A stretch of 64,000 nt of DNA from Blasia pusilla (GCA_050084515.1 CM114271.1:67084001-67148000), one strand, 5' to 3'. Counted from the first letter of the stretch, positions 1 through 11,907 are shown. Translations and numbers: made by a program. The notes: generated by a model not told the origin, from the sequence alone.

Positions 1-348
1 GTCTGTGCAAAATTGCGTTCTTTCCGACGTTGTCCGAAGGGAGGAACTTGCCCACAGACTTCCGGGTGACGTTGCAGCATTCGTAACCGCATTTTTTTCC
101 TTTTTTTTTATATTTTTTTTTTCTCACCTATAGACCACCCGCTCCCCTTTTTTTTTTCTAAGGAAATTAGTTAATTGAACATATGTACATATAACCCTCC
201 AAGACCGTCCGCGGCTTGCGAGTGCTCGTATTTTGTAGGTGTCACGCGAGGAGATGTGATTTTTAACATGCAACATAAGATTTAAAAGGAATAGAGACAA
301 TAAGGCGTTCACATATTAGGTCTTGAAAGAGTGGGTCTTGAAGGGTGA
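1..348. other. intergenic, no gene seen
   Basis: Short AT-rich DNA with poly-T runs near 91-150. I see no coding or RNA gene signal. Confidence 0.5.
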
Positions 349-352
349 AGAT

Positions 353-483
353 TGTCATGTATTTTAGGATATATCTAGGATATTTTGGTATTTCTTGTAT
401 CGTTGTGTATATTCCATGAGTTAGCATGAGATCGTGTGTGTTTGTATGTGCATTCAGTGATAACGATGTGTATCCGCACGACA
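353..483 (+). mobile_element. 131-bp mini-LTR (internally deleted solo LTR of the element-A family)
   Basis: The unit begins TGTC and ends GACA (inverted termini TGTCRTG) and is flanked by a 4-bp direct repeat AGAT (349-352 and 484-487). Its first ~25 bp match the start of the 5' LTR of element A at 6361. The remaining ~105 bp match the last 111 bp of element A (16880-16990). The roughly 500 bp of LTR between those parts are missing. This is read as a solo LTR that lost its middle. The 4-bp duplication is short for the Ty3 group (usually 5 bp) but recurs around element A. Confidence 0.6.
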
Positions 484-717
484 AGATTCATTATTACACA
501 CGATGTTGATATGGATGAACTAATGGATTTTTTGTGAATGAGACACTTGTTGAGATACTATGTTCTCTTGTGAATGAGAACTAGGTACATGTTGAGGCAC
601 TAGGTTCCCTTGTTGTGGCTTGGCTTGGGAAATCTTGTAGCGTGCATTAAGGGATGTTAAAGATCCTTTGGATATAATGGTATTTGACACTATCTATTAT
701 GATGAGTCGTAAGGGAA

Positions 718-965
718 CAAGGTTGCATGTGGATAAAGTCCGTGTCTGTGGACATGTCCATCTCCGTGAACTTATGTCCATCCTATGGAATGACTTATCC
801 ATATGGACCCCACCTTTCCCTTTTTTCTCATTCCTCTTATTTGCCTTCGTGTTCCATACTTCCCCATTTCTTCCTCTCTCCACCCTAAATTCCATTTCTT
901 CCTCTCTAGACTTGTCCGTCCTTGTCCGTACTAAGGAAGGACTTGTTCGTTTCTGTGCAACCATG
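718..965 (+). mobile_element. hAT-type MITE, intact copy
   Basis: The 248-bp element starts CAAGGTTGCA and ends TGCAACCATG. It is flanked by a perfect 8-bp duplication TAAGGGAA (710-717 and 966-973). Eight-bp duplications are the hallmark of hAT transposons. The inside carries the palindromic words GGACATGTCC and GGACTTGTCC near both ends and a pyrimidine-rich middle, with no coding capacity. This is the reference copy for the family in this window. Confidence 0.85.
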
Positions 966-973
966 TAAGGGAA

Positions 974-2116
974 ACATGCTTATTAGGAAGGTATAAAATG
1001 AGAAAGCAAATTGTGCTCCTTGGTATGCAAGGAATTGTCATCATGTGCTGCCTCCAACAAGGGGTAGAATATTTTGTGAGTTTTCTTGCACCTTCATAAG
1101 GTAGGTAAAGCACAAACTTGCATGTCCCTTTGTATTTTGAGGTCTCCTATAGTCACTATGACTTGTCTAAACCTAGTTGTTGCCAACTACTAGGGCACTA
1201 ACTATTAGTAGGTTTGGATTTTCTAATCTTCTATACTGTTAAATTATGAATGTCTTTGCGATGCCTTCACCACCTCCATGATGGGATCATCACACATAGA
1301 GATGAACATAGTTTCATTGCTAATCTATACCTAGAGCTCATGTCAAACTTATCATGGTGGGTTGAAAATTTAATCATAAATTTGTGTCCCGAGGATAACT
1401 TTTCCCTCATCCTCACTGTAGCACTTCCACCATCATTTTCTATGATTTTCATTACATCCTAGCTTCCTTGACCGACTCGAGTTATTCATGACATTCATCA
1501 CTTTCTCTAAGAGTGGTATGATTATTAAACCAAATTCTAATTCCCAAAATTAGTTGATTTTCAATTTGAATGCAAAATCATGATTAGTGTTGTTTTATAA
1601 CCATTTTTTTGAAATGTAATTTAACTTCTTGTGCACTCATTTCAAATCATGAGTCAAATGTATGTGATCTCTAGACTTAAGATCCAAAATTATGCATATT
1701 GCAAAATTTTCCTCATTGTAAATAAAAATTCCTTTCCTCTTCAAGGAGTCCTCTCATTTCTATTCGAATTTATATTTAATTTGAAACATACATCAAGTTT
1801 TCAATTTCTTGAGATCTCCTTAAATGCACACGTACTCCACTTCAAAGTTGGATTGATCATGAACATAAATAGTATTTTGTTTAAGAAACCGTCATTACGT
1901 AATTGATAATAGTATACAACATGCACAATTTATGGAGGAAAGCCACTTTCACTAATGTGAAATTTTTAATTTAGTTCTCCTTATATTCCACTAGTTTCCA
2001 CTCCATTTCACTACTACATAATTTTAATATGGAATCTAAAATTACATGCAAATGCGTCACAAGCTATGAACATTTGTTAGTAGGATTTGAAGTATGAAAT
2101 GTTCATCTATAAGACT
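974..2116. other. AT-rich intergenic DNA
   Basis: No gene, RNA or repeat was recognised. The open frames present are short and show no conserved motif. Confidence 0.5.
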
Positions 2117-2124
2117 CTATAAAC

Positions 2125-2693
2125 CATGGTTGCACAAAAAAGATAAGTCTGTCCCTAAGACAGATATGGACAGACAAGTTAATTGCAAGAAGGTGGGACA
2201 TACATTTGTTGCTCTTGGTGGGAGGTGGGACGGAGGGAGATAGGGCAACAAGGGGGGGGAGGGCAGCTTCAGTGGCAAGAAAGGGAGGAGGCGGGATCGG
2301 TGCAAGGTTGCATATGAACAAAGTTCGGGTTCATGGACATGTCCATGGTCGTATACTTACGTGCGTCCTATAGAAGGACTTGTCCATATGGGCCCCATCT
2401 TATCTTTCTTTCTCATCCTTCTCACTTATCTCCGTGATCCGTACTTTCTTGTTTTTTTTTTCTCCTCCCACCTCCACTCCCTGCTCCATTATTCCTCTAC
2501 CTTCCACCATAAATTATAAGTATGGGCCCCATCTTCTACAATTCAGCCTTATCCATGTCTGTGGACATGTCCAAACTTGTTTGTCTATGTTTGTTTTAGG
2601 GACAAACTTATCCATTTTTCTGCAATAATATCACGATGGGGCCCACATGGTCAAGTCCTTCCATAAGACGAAATTTGTCCATATACAACCTTC
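2125..2693. mobile_element. hAT-type MITE interrupted by another copy of the same family
   Basis: An outer copy starts CATGGTTGCA at 2125, breaks off at about 2302, and seems to resume at about 2631 with GGGGCCCACATGG, ending near 2693 (ACAACCTT). Between them lies an inner copy (about 2303-2630) starting CAAGGTTGCA. The inner end is diverged (TGCAATAAT) and the duplication is no longer clear, so the nesting is inferred from the order of the internal segments. Confidence 0.55.
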
Positions 2694-2889
2694 TTATAGA
2701 TTTTGTGGCGAGGGTGGGGGAGCAAGATGTGGACAACGTTTGGTTGGGTTGGGAGAGATAGTTTAATGGAGAAAGCGGTACAAGCATGGGCATAGGAGAG
2801 GCGGGAGGAGCTAGCAAGAGAGATGAGACAATTTTTTGTAATAGGTGGTAAGTTTGGGAGTGGGAAATTTCCCACAAGCATGAAAATAT

Positions 2890-3128
2890 CAAGGTTGAAC
2901 ATGGACAAAGTCCGTGTCTTATGGACGGACATATCTGTGCAAGCCCAGGTATCCGAGGCCCGCAGCCAAGCCCGCAGCCGTTGCATGAACCGCGTGGTGG
3001 GCTAGGGCGCGCTTAAGGCCCGCATCCCAACCCCCCACGTGGGTTGCGCAACAAGTGCAGGTGCAGGTTTTGAGCAGGCCGGGCATGTATGTCCCATGGA
3101 CAGACTTGTCCGTTTCCGTGCAACCTTG
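2890..3128 (+). mobile_element. hAT-type MITE with GC-rich core
   Basis: The element starts CAAGGTTGAA and ends TGCAACCTTG. The flanks GAAAATAT (2882-2889) and AACAATAT (3129-3136) agree at 6 of 8 positions. It shares the outer GGACAAAGTCC-like ends of the family. The middle (about 2940-3090) is GC-rich and built around repeated GCCCGC/GGCCCGCA words, unlike the pyrimidine-rich middle of the 718-965 copy. Confidence 0.65.
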
Positions 3129-3136
3129 AACAATAT

Positions 3137-6100
3137 CACACTTGGACTTGACTTTTTCTATATGCAACCTTAATCATATTACTCACCATTTGTTCTATAT
3201 ATAAATAAAAAAATAAAGAAAGAAGTAAATTTTTATGGAGGGTTTCATCTTTTCAAACAACTTTCCATTTGGCATCTCAATGTAAAAGAAATCTAAACCC
3301 AAAAGAAAAGAAATTCACACTAGAGAACTCAATTTTTTTCAACTAGCTAATCTTTCCCCTCCCAACTATTTTGAGAACTAAAGAAACTTAAGAATTTTCT
3401 TTTCAATTACCTTTCTCATTCATGAATTTTTGTCTCTTTTACACTTTATCCTAGGATTTTTTAATTTTTATTTCCTGAAAAAAGAAGAGTCATTAAACTT
3501 ACAATCATTAATTCATATATAATTTTAAAATAAAAAATATTAAAATTATCTGGTATTTGATTGAGGAGGGAAAAATAAAAAATAAGATAAAATATTATAG
3601 AATTTGGGATGGAATTTCATGGAAACATTTCTTTCATATATTATTCATTATTTTTTACCCTCTGAAAAAAACTTTATTTAAAAAAGAGTTCTAAGATCAG
3701 GAGTGGGAGTAAGAGACTCATGGGAGGAGAATTTGTTTCCAAAAAAAGTGAATTTTCTTTAAAATATTTTTTATGGGGAAGGGAAGGATTGACAAGGAAA
3801 TGGAAAGCTAGTTCCGAGAAAAGTTGTATAAGAATTCAATTGAAGGTCCATCTTTTTAAAGAGGGAATGTGGTAGTAGTACATGCACGTATGAAAATAAT
3901 GCCCTTAATTTTTTTTGAATGGAGAACTTTGGAAAAACATCATACTTAAGAAATTAAGAATAAATTTGAAAAATTCTAAAATATGGTAAAATGTTCTCTT
4001 CCCAAAAAAGTAGGAAAATATGCCCAAGAGTCCACTATATCTTTTTATTTTTTTATCGTTTCCTCTATTCGAGTGCACATAGTTTTTCTTCCAATTTTTT
4101 CTAGAAAAATAAGACAACTTTTTCTTGTGATTTCTAATTTGATCATAAGGCCTAGAAAACATGAAAGAAGAATATATAGTATTCCTCTTAGACGCATGTT
4201 CCTCCTTTCCATCATTTGTATGGTGTTATGGAAGGTCCTTGTGTCCCATTATACACTCGTTCACACTACATCGTTTCTATTCATTCTACCATCCATCTTT
4301 GGCTCTATATACCCTTCTGCATTTTATGCATATAATTTTATGGATTTGATGCTTCATTCAAAATGTATATATTTTTTGAATCTTTTGATAGTTTCCTTGA
4401 TTTTTTTTGTGTATAATATAAGCGAGAAATGAATTGATTACTCAATGAAAATGATTTATTTTTCGAAATAAGTAGTAATTAATATTCTAGTGATGAAAAA
4501 ATTTAAAATGAGATTTAGGCATAATTAGCGTAAAAGCGAGTTTTGGGATGCATTAAATGTGTATCCAAATACTTTCAGTCTTCACTCCTCGTGTAGTAAA
4601 GGGAGACTTGATTTTTAGTAATCCAATATTTCATCACTTTCGCGGCATTTTCCCACAACCAATGAAACTAACTTAATTGATTTTCCCATATCTATTTTCC
4701 AAATTTATTTCTAAAATAATAATAATAAATATTTTAAATAAATCCCCATAGCCAGTCCCTCACGTCCTAGAAGAAGCCAGATTATAATACCCAAAAAAGG
4801 CTAGAGTCAAGCTCTATGATTGAGCGATTATGGAGAATCGCATGAGATCTCGTCGTCATAATATCATAGAAAAGTGAGGAGAATCATCAAATGGAGACAA
4901 AGCCAAATTTAGTGATACTCTCTCATCAAAGTGGCATATTTGCTCCCTCCCCTTCCCTCCTCCTATCCACTAAAGGCCCATTTTGTCGTGACGCAACTGT
5001 TTTCTTAGAGGTTGAAAAAAAGCAAGTCTTAATGGGGCTCGCCATCAACACACAAGAGTACATAAAGAGATCAAATTGAAGCTCAAAAAAATAAAATATA
5101 AAGGAGATGGATGGAGTAAGCTTTGGGGTCCAAGAGGGAGAAAAAAAACGGGGAAGGAGAGAGAGATAAAGAATGATAAAATAATAGAGGTGGAAATGAT
5201 GCCAAATCTATTGCTAGTCGGAATATTTTGTGCCATGTGCGTAGGTGGGTTTAGGGGGCTGAATTATTCCTCCTTCAATCAAGCCAGGTGAAGCTAGCTA
5301 GCTAGAAATATGGATTCCAAGGCTACATTCCCTTCCTATTTATTCATTACTTATTTATTCCTCACTTCTTTTTTATTTTATTTTGTACCCCTACTCTAGG
5401 TCTTTCTTTCTTTCTCCTTCCAGCCCCGTTTAAATCCCGATTTTCTAATGCTTCATTCCTATTATTTCTTAATTTCTAATTTGGCGAGGATTCCAACTGC
5501 AACCATAAGATCCCTTGGCAATCTAACGGAGTACGAGTTTACTTTTATTGCGATTGCGGAAAATCCCTTGCTGGGAGAATATAATAAATACCGATATTCC
5601 AATTTCTATTTAAGAAATTACAGAGAATATTTTTAAAATCCGGAAATTCTGGCCCCGCGCTGCGCGAGGAGACAAGGTACGGAATCCTCCACTTTTGGAG
5701 GGGCTTTGGGCCATCTCTCTGGCTGCCTGGCTGCCTGGTTGGCTCTAAAAGTAGAGGCGCGCTGGTTGGGCTGCGGAAGTGGAGCGACGCTGGGAACCGC
5801 GATGCAGTTGGAGGAGGTGCGAGTACTGTGGTTGCGGCGTCTAGTCAAGAGTAGCCGTAGTTAAAGAGGTACGGGTGCGCAAACCCGCCCATGATCGGAT
5901 AACGGGGAACACGATGTACTATAACGTCTTTCGTAAATGTACGTTACAAGTACTTACGTGCGGCGAAAGCCGTTTTCTTACCTTCTTCTTTCACGCTCCC
6001 GTTCGCCACTGGACGTTAACTCGCCTTTAACATCCTTCCTTGTGAGGGTGCTGGGACGGATGTCATTCAACCCGACGGACGGCAAACTGCGACTATTTCG

Positions 6101-6356
6101 GACGGATCTCAACGGATTTATGGTATATACAAAAGACCTTAAGAAACAATAGAAAATTTCTGATATATAAATAAATGATATACATATAAACAAAAATTGA
6201 TGAGGTGGTTAAACTTAGTGGTTTTATATTGGGAGATTAAGTAAGTGGTATCATTAATGAGAATTAATGATAAATAAATAAATGATTTTATTAATGAGAA
6301 TTTATTTAATATGTGTTGAGTAAAGATGTTTAAAAATTCATTATAATTTTCAAGGG
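3137..6356. other. AT-rich intergenic DNA with a GC-richer island at 5640-6130
   Basis: No gene was recognised. The stretch 3180-5600 is AT-rich with poly-A/T runs. Open frames such as 3983-4432 are rich in Phe, Ile and Leu and look like chance products of AT-rich DNA. The stretch 5640-6130 is clearly GC-richer than its surroundings and abuts the left end of element A. It has no recognisable product and may be a remnant of a gene or another element. Confidence 0.45.
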
Positions 6357-6360
6357 GATA

Positions 6361-6872
6361 TATCATGTCCTTTAGGATAGATCGGTGAGATCTAGTAGAG
6401 TGTCTTCAAGAGTAGTGGAAGATACGCTTAGGAGGTCGAGGATGACCTGCTGAGGCCCCGAAAAATCTGAGAGAGCAGGTTTCCCCTTCGTTTTGGTTCA
6501 TTTGGAACCATATTGAGGAACTTACTATTTTAGGTAAGTACCATTTTTGAGTATATGATCGACTTTCTATTTTTGGTAATTGACCCTTGACCTCCTACAT
6601 TAGGTCAAGATCCAAGGATGTGACTTGGGAGAATAGGTTATCATGGAGAGAACTTGGGAGAGGGGAGGGGTATATATCTCAAGGAGAGAGAGCTTGAGAG
6701 CTCATTCTCTCTTTGTTGAACCTCTTGGCATGAGGTGGCGCAGTTATGATCCCTTGCCTTGTGAGTGTAACCCAAGCCTCTCATTAGGAGAGTGGGTTTG
6801 GTTTGACATGAGAGAGAGTGCACATCTTTGAGAGCTATGGTGTGAGATTGTGTAGAGAGAGATTGGGTCTTA
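6361..6872 (+). repeat. 5' LTR segment Y of element A
   Basis: About 512 bp that match, in reverse, 11908-12424. It includes a TATA-like box (GGGGTATATATC near 6668) followed by CT/GA-rich sequence, as expected of an LTR promoter. The shared part ends with GGGTCTTA. The 111-bp segment X that ends the element at 16880-16990 is not present at the right end of this 5' copy. The TATA box, and the absence of coding sequence, support an LTR. Confidence 0.7.
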
Positions 6873-8690
6873 TTTTACAAAGAGAGAATGAGAGAGTGAG
6901 AGAGCTTCATGGGGGAGCTCGCTGGTCACTCCCTGTTTTTGCAGGTTGGGAACCGTGTTCCCCGTTCAACGGCTTATGGGAGTGCTCATCGGAGCAAGGG
7001 TTGCTTGGATTATTCTTTGCATTTGCCGATAGAGTGGCGCGCGGAAGTGCTGCCTAATTTATGATAGGGATTGAGTATGGGGGCGGGTTGCCCCATGCCG
7101 GTGCTTTCGGGAGCACCATGTCGCTTGCTAATTTGCATTTTTACAGGTTTTACATTTTTTTTGGGAGGAATCGCGAAAAGCGCCAAATTTTTGTGAGGAG
7201 AAAGAGACATTGGGCTTTACAACAGTCCCCGTCAATTTTTACTGGAATGTCCGATTCTAAATATTTGTTGATTTTGGCGTAGATTGTGAAGTTGTGTACG
7301 CTGTGCAATAAACAGTGCGCAATTTGGAGTTGCGAGCAAAAAGTTATGGTCAATCTTGAAAAATTTCCATTGCTAGGCAATTTTTAGGGTTAAAATGTGC
7401 AAATCCTAAACCAGCCGCCACCGTCAACCGTCAACCGTCACCATCAATGGTCCACCTTCCGTTGTCCACCCTTGGTTGCCATTGCCGCCGTTACAGAGTG
7501 GAGGGTCTTCCACAACGTTCGTTGATTCTCGGACTTGCGTCGCCATCACGTACTTTGTTTTGACCGCCATCGTCATCAACTTGTGATGGCATATGACCTC
7601 CTGTTATAGTGTTTGAGTTTTGATTTCATGCTGCTATGTTGTGATTGGTAGCCGCTCAATGATGATCGAGTACCGTGCTGTGACGCACGTAGCCGCAACG
7701 CGCCGCCGATTGCCGCGCTGTGCCGCTCGTGGCCGCACCCCACCGTCTCGATCGCGGAGCCGCTCCGGCAATGTGGAGCAGAGTGTGGGTTTATTGTTGA
7801 TTGAGGAGGGTATGCCGCCGAGTGTCGCATCCCATCATCGAGGGCCGTCTGTTCGTAGCCGTTCCGTGCCGCCTGCAACGCCGCACCGTTCCGCTGGAAG
7901 CGCACCGTCTATCGAGGAGTTTTGAGCAACGTCAGTATGGGAGGAGTATGACTTGCTGATTGGAGGAGTTGTCTCCACGACCGAGTTGGGGTCGAGATTT
8001 GCGGTTGCTGAGGTGCGACATTTGACATGTGTTCAGGTTACCCATTTTGATCCTTTACACTGCACGTGTGAGGGATTCTGGGATTTTGGTAGTTTATTTG
8101 GGGATACTGGTGTGTGGATAGTGAGAGCATCATTTGTGTATGTGGTTTAGGGGACATAGACCTGTGTGGGATGTCCGGAATTGAGGGTAGGTTATCGATG
8201 AAATGATAGCTTGGTCGATTTGCCCCACCACGCCGCTTATTGCCGCACGTTACATGTCTCGGGGAGGGAGAGTGTAGATCGAGTGCCGCATGTTTGGGAT
8301 GAGTGATTGAGGGATTACTCGCGAGGCAAGAGTGATCGGGTGAGAAGGGCACGAGGGTCATCACGGCGTCCGTTCAGGCCTTTGAGAGGCGAGGTGGTGA
8401 ACCCGAGAGTAGCTCTAGAGGTTTTACGCGGAGTGGCGTGAGGTTCTGAGGGTCTTCACTTCAGGGACCACCTTGACCTCCTTCTCTGTCATCGTCAGAC
8501 AAGGGGGAGGGTGTAGAGGAGTTTGTGAGCACATCGCCACACATTGTGAGTGGTCCTACCAACTGGGTGTACGAGATGGACGACCGGGATAGAGGACCGC
8601 ATAGGTTTTCATGTGCAGTAGATACGATTGAGTTGCACGATTTCATAGCAGAGTTTAGGAGTTGGTGCGACTCCTAGCGGGCCAGGAACT
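6873..8690 (+). other. leader and possible gag N-terminal region of element A
   Basis: This lies between the 5' LTR and the recognisable gag. No tRNA-type primer binding site starting with TGG next to the LTR could be identified with confidence. The stretch 7620-7925 is open and rich in Arg, Ser and Pro, and could be a disordered gag N-terminus. The frame is interrupted repeatedly. Confidence 0.4.
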
Positions 8691-9640
8691 CTAGAGAGTT
8701 CAACCCGTTTACAGCATGGAACGGTATGTTCCGGCATTTAGAGGGGGCATCCATGGACGATTACCATGAGTTCTCCCACAGATATGCCCAGGAGATTGAG
8801 GTATGGCGACTCTACTACGACCCCCACTATGTGTCATGGATGGAGCCGTTCCCAGATGAGGAGGAGGAGTCCGGAGAGGCTACTTCCTCTTCTACTAGTG
8901 ATGTTTTAGGAGGGGTCACTCGCATTGGAGCAGTTGCACCGTCTAGTCGGGTTCGTCCCAGGTTCAATCCCGTGGTTGAGTTCTTTGCTGAGTTGAGGGC
9001 GAACTACCAAGGGTACGGACTGAAAAGTTGCGGAGCATCCACAACTTCCAGAGCCGACCGGGTAAGGGTTTACGTGAGGCTTACACTCGCTTGCGCCCGG
9101 TTGATCAACGTCACTCAGGGGGTGACAGAGGCTCAGGCTATCCAGTCATGATACGCGATGCTGGACCAGACCCTACAGCCATGGGTGCGGGAAGGGGTGC
9201 TTCTTATGAACACCTCCCCTACGTTGGGAGATGTTTTTAGGACCGCCGAGAACATTGAGCGCAACATGGCGGAGGAGAGCGTAGCCACCATGGGTTCTGG
9301 GCGAGAGCAGTCGCGATTGGCTGCACCACCTGTGTAGCAACGTGGACTCCGAGATAGGTCAACTGTGGCACCAAGAGCTCAAGGAGGATACCGGGAGCCC
9401 GTGGCACAGAGACCTATGCCTTCATATGTGGCTCAAAAGCAGCCGCCTACTATTACTTTTTGGTCATGTGGTGGAGCCCATCATCAACGCCATTGCACTC
9501 CTCAGGGTCATGGACGTGTGTCTCATCTTGGAGGAGGAGATGGTGCTACACCATGAGGTTATCAATGTGACTATTGTCAGAGGTATGGCCATACACGCGC
9601 TAGGTGTTTCAGTTTACATCCTCAATTACGTCTGAACCGA
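8690..9640 (+). pseudogene. gag: gag (capsid plus CCHC zinc knuckles), broken
   Basis: Gag is the structural protein that packages retrotransposon RNA. An open stretch at 8726-9151 starts the region (FRHLEGASMDDYHEF). A capsid-like retrotrans_gag region follows at about 9025-9300, split over two frames, with words such as LREAYTRLR and ENIERNMAEE. Near 9566-9610 a canonical zinc knuckle is visible (CDYCQRYGHTRARC). A second knuckle upstream (SCGGAHHQRHC) has lost its first Cys. A stop at about 9149 and at least two frameshifts break the frame. It is followed by an acidic linker and then the protease, the usual Ty3 order. Confidence 0.7.
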
Positions 9641-10071
9641 GAGCCAGAGAGGGCACCAGGGCGAGTAGCCGGTTCTGGTGGGCTAGAGATCGTGCACCAG
9701 GTGGTCCCGTTTGGGGACGAGGAGCTGGAGTTGCCCGACAAAGTGGTGGAGCTGCCCGTGGAGGAGGTAGAGTACTACCACCTAGATGCGCCTAGGGAGA
9801 CGCCAGACGTGAGGCTAGGATGGCTGCTCAAATACAGTAGCTACAGGAGCAGATTGCCGCTATGGCATTGAGGTTACCAGATGTCGGATCCGTGGCATCG
9901 ACATCATATGGAGCACCCAGAGATCTGGAGGATCTTGGTTGGATGTGCGGGGTTGCCCAAATGGAGGCTATTGTAGTTGTGACACGTGGAGCAGTCGTAG
10001 AGTTGGATCCATAGGGAGGGGAAGCCAGAAAATAGACTAGGCTTCCTCAGTCTTTCACGTAATCCGAAGCG

Positions 10072-11151
10072 ATGAGGACCCCATCGATGGATCCTCATCA
10101 AAGTTCCTTGAGAGTTGGTGATGTTGTTGGTGTGCAAGCACAGAGGGCGATGGGAGAAGCCAGTGCGACGACTCCTATTGTTGATGCTCAGGAGGGGCAT
10201 ATGTCGAGCATATTGTTGGGGGCGGCCACCGTTGTGTACCGCACTCCTTTATTTTCTGCTTCCGATGTTAAGACGTTGGGGGGTACGCCCGCCAAGGCTT
10301 TTCGGCTGGCCGCTTCACTATGTGAGCGCGGAGTTGGAGTTCCTTCATCATGTTCAGAGGTGATTGCAGAGGAGGTGATGGACCTGCCCTTGGAGCGGAT
10401 GCTCGGACCGTCCACGTCAGATTCATGGCAGGCTGCGGCTACTAGGATGGCGGAGATGCCTGCTAGACCCGCGATAGAGCGTGCCATGGCTTCTCCTGGT
10501 GTTGCGTTGCTCGATAACTGAGGAGAGGTCTTCCATTTAGTGAGTCCTGGAGGTAGAGCTTTTAATCCGCAACGCGTCTCGTTGGATTTAGGAGCACAAC
10601 CCATGATGTTGGGGAAAGCGTCATTTAGAGGATTGGGTTTGACGAGAGCCGATGTGGAGCGTTGTCCATTCTGGATACAGACATCCTTGGGTGGAGCGAG
10701 TACCACACAGTATATCACCCGACATGAGGTCGTGGTGAGGATTCACCAGGGACATCCTACAGATGAGTCCGTGGTGCGCGCCAAGGCGATAGTGACTGAT
10801 GTAGAGTCCTATGACGTCTTGTTTGGTAGAGCAGTATTATACCCGATGGGGTTTTCCCTGGATTATTGGGAGGAGTCAGCGTCCTACAGACCAGGATGGC
10901 AGTCAGGTGATGGGCACCTTACCTCATTACCCGTTCGATTCACAGGTGCAGTGATCAAGCAACGACCAGGAGAGATGGCGACCTTAGCAGCATTTAGCAG
11001 TGCCATCACTTGGCCTAGTGATTTGATTGAGGGACATGTCCATGCAGAGGATACTCCCGTTCTTGACATTTCTATGGGGAGGAGTGTTATGGTAGCTACA
11101 TCATTCCGTGGAGGAGAGGTGTCACTGTGGGGCTCGACTGAGAAGCTTTGA
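10072..11151 (+). pseudogene. retropepsin-like aspartic protease domain with N-terminal linker
   Basis: This would be the protease that matures the Gag-Pol polyprotein. The frame 10540-11151 has a retropepsin-like start, LDLGAQPMML, at the place of the DSG/DTG catalytic loop. It then has the flap region and a second conserved block YDVLFGRAVLYPMG that resembles the FDVILGMDFL block of Ty3 proteases. The catalytic triplet reads D-L-G, not D-S/T-G, so either this family deviates or the site is mutated. The frame 10072-10521 just upstream is a linker with no recognised domain. A stop at about 10521 and the frame change before 10540 break the polyprotein. Confidence 0.6.
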
Positions 11152-11229
11152 CAATTGGCAGATGAGAACGTGCAGACCGCGTGGAGCGAGGCGTTTGCAC
11201 CAGAGCGTGACAGGTTTGAGGAGCCCGAG

Positions 11230-11907
11230 GTAGCAGGGAGTGCTACGATGACATCCTTGGATACCACATCCATTGTGTGGTGTACCCCAGAGAAGGATAT
11301 TCGAGTGTTAGATCTCTTTGGAGGGATTAGCACCGGGTTAGCTGATGGTTTGTAGGCAGGAGTGCGAGTACAGCAGTACTTGTATGTGGAGAGTGATGAT
11401 GTTGCGAGGCGCGTCTCACTATAATATGTGGCGTAGTTACGCCTACGTTTTCCCGACTTATTGTCTACGTCCGTGGTACAGGGGTACCAGAGTTCCCTAC
11501 CAAGGGATATTTCCTTGTTGGGGACGCATGACTTAGAGCAGGTAGGGACCATTGATTTGGTCATTGCCGGTTGGCCATGTCAAGGCCAATCGAGTGCTGG
11601 ACGAGGTAGCAGGTTGGCTGACACTCGGTCCAGATTTTTTTGGGAGATGTTAAGGGTCTTACGGTAGTTGCAAGATAAGCAGTCCCGTTCTCCAGGCTAC
11701 ATTCTGGAGAATGTGCCGATCTTAGGAGACTCCAGGTCACAGGTGGTGACGAGTGCTCATCAAGTGCGTGCCTGGATCGGCCCAACAGTGTTCTTGGATG
11801 CGGCGAGTGTAGGTTCTAGAGCCCATCGCCTGTGTATATGGTGGACCAACTTGGTGCCCCATGCGGTGTTATGGAGGGCATATGCGAGAGTGGAGCGCCC
11901 CTCAAAG
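11230..11907 (+). pseudogene. C5 cytosine DNA methyltransferase, N-terminal half (motifs I-VIII)
   Basis: This family transfers a methyl group from S-adenosylmethionine to C5 of cytosine. Visible in order: motif I VLDLFGGISTGL (about 11308-11343, SAM binding); motif IV with the catalytic Cys in AGWPCQGQS (about 11565-11591); motif VI GYILENVPIL (about 11697-11724, catalytic Glu in ENV); and a motif VIII-like RAHRLCIWWTNL (about 11818-11853). The active site is of PCQ type, like Dcm/DNMT1/CMT, not the PCN of DRM/DNMT3. In-frame TAG codons at 11353-11355 and 11665-11667 and a frameshift between about 11400 and 11520 disable it. The frame ends exactly where reversed LTR sequence begins (11908). 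The target-recognition region and motifs IX-X are on the other strand at 16242-16879. Confidence 0.85.

Noticed and set aside
3983-4432. 149-codon + frame with membrane-like composition
   Set aside because: Hydrophobic Phe/Ile/Leu content is what AT-rich DNA gives by chance; no start context, introns or family signal.
485-6360. idea that a 5.9-kb insertion splits the 5' LTR between 483 and 6361
   Set aside because: The 353-483 unit has its own AGAT flanks and LTR start, and element A has GATA flanks at 6357 and 16991, so they are separate insertions.
7033-7050. possible primer binding site starting TGGCGCGCGG
   Set aside because: It is about 160 bp beyond the end of the shared LTR sequence, and the base pairs before it do not form an LTR end.
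10188-10718. 176-codon open frame on the - strand
   Set aside because: It runs antisense to the element A linker and protease region. Similarity to element B is at DNA level, and the + frame carries the known domain order.
10884-11564. 226-codon open frame on the - strand
   Set aside because: Antisense shadow of the protease/methyltransferase region; no domain of its own.
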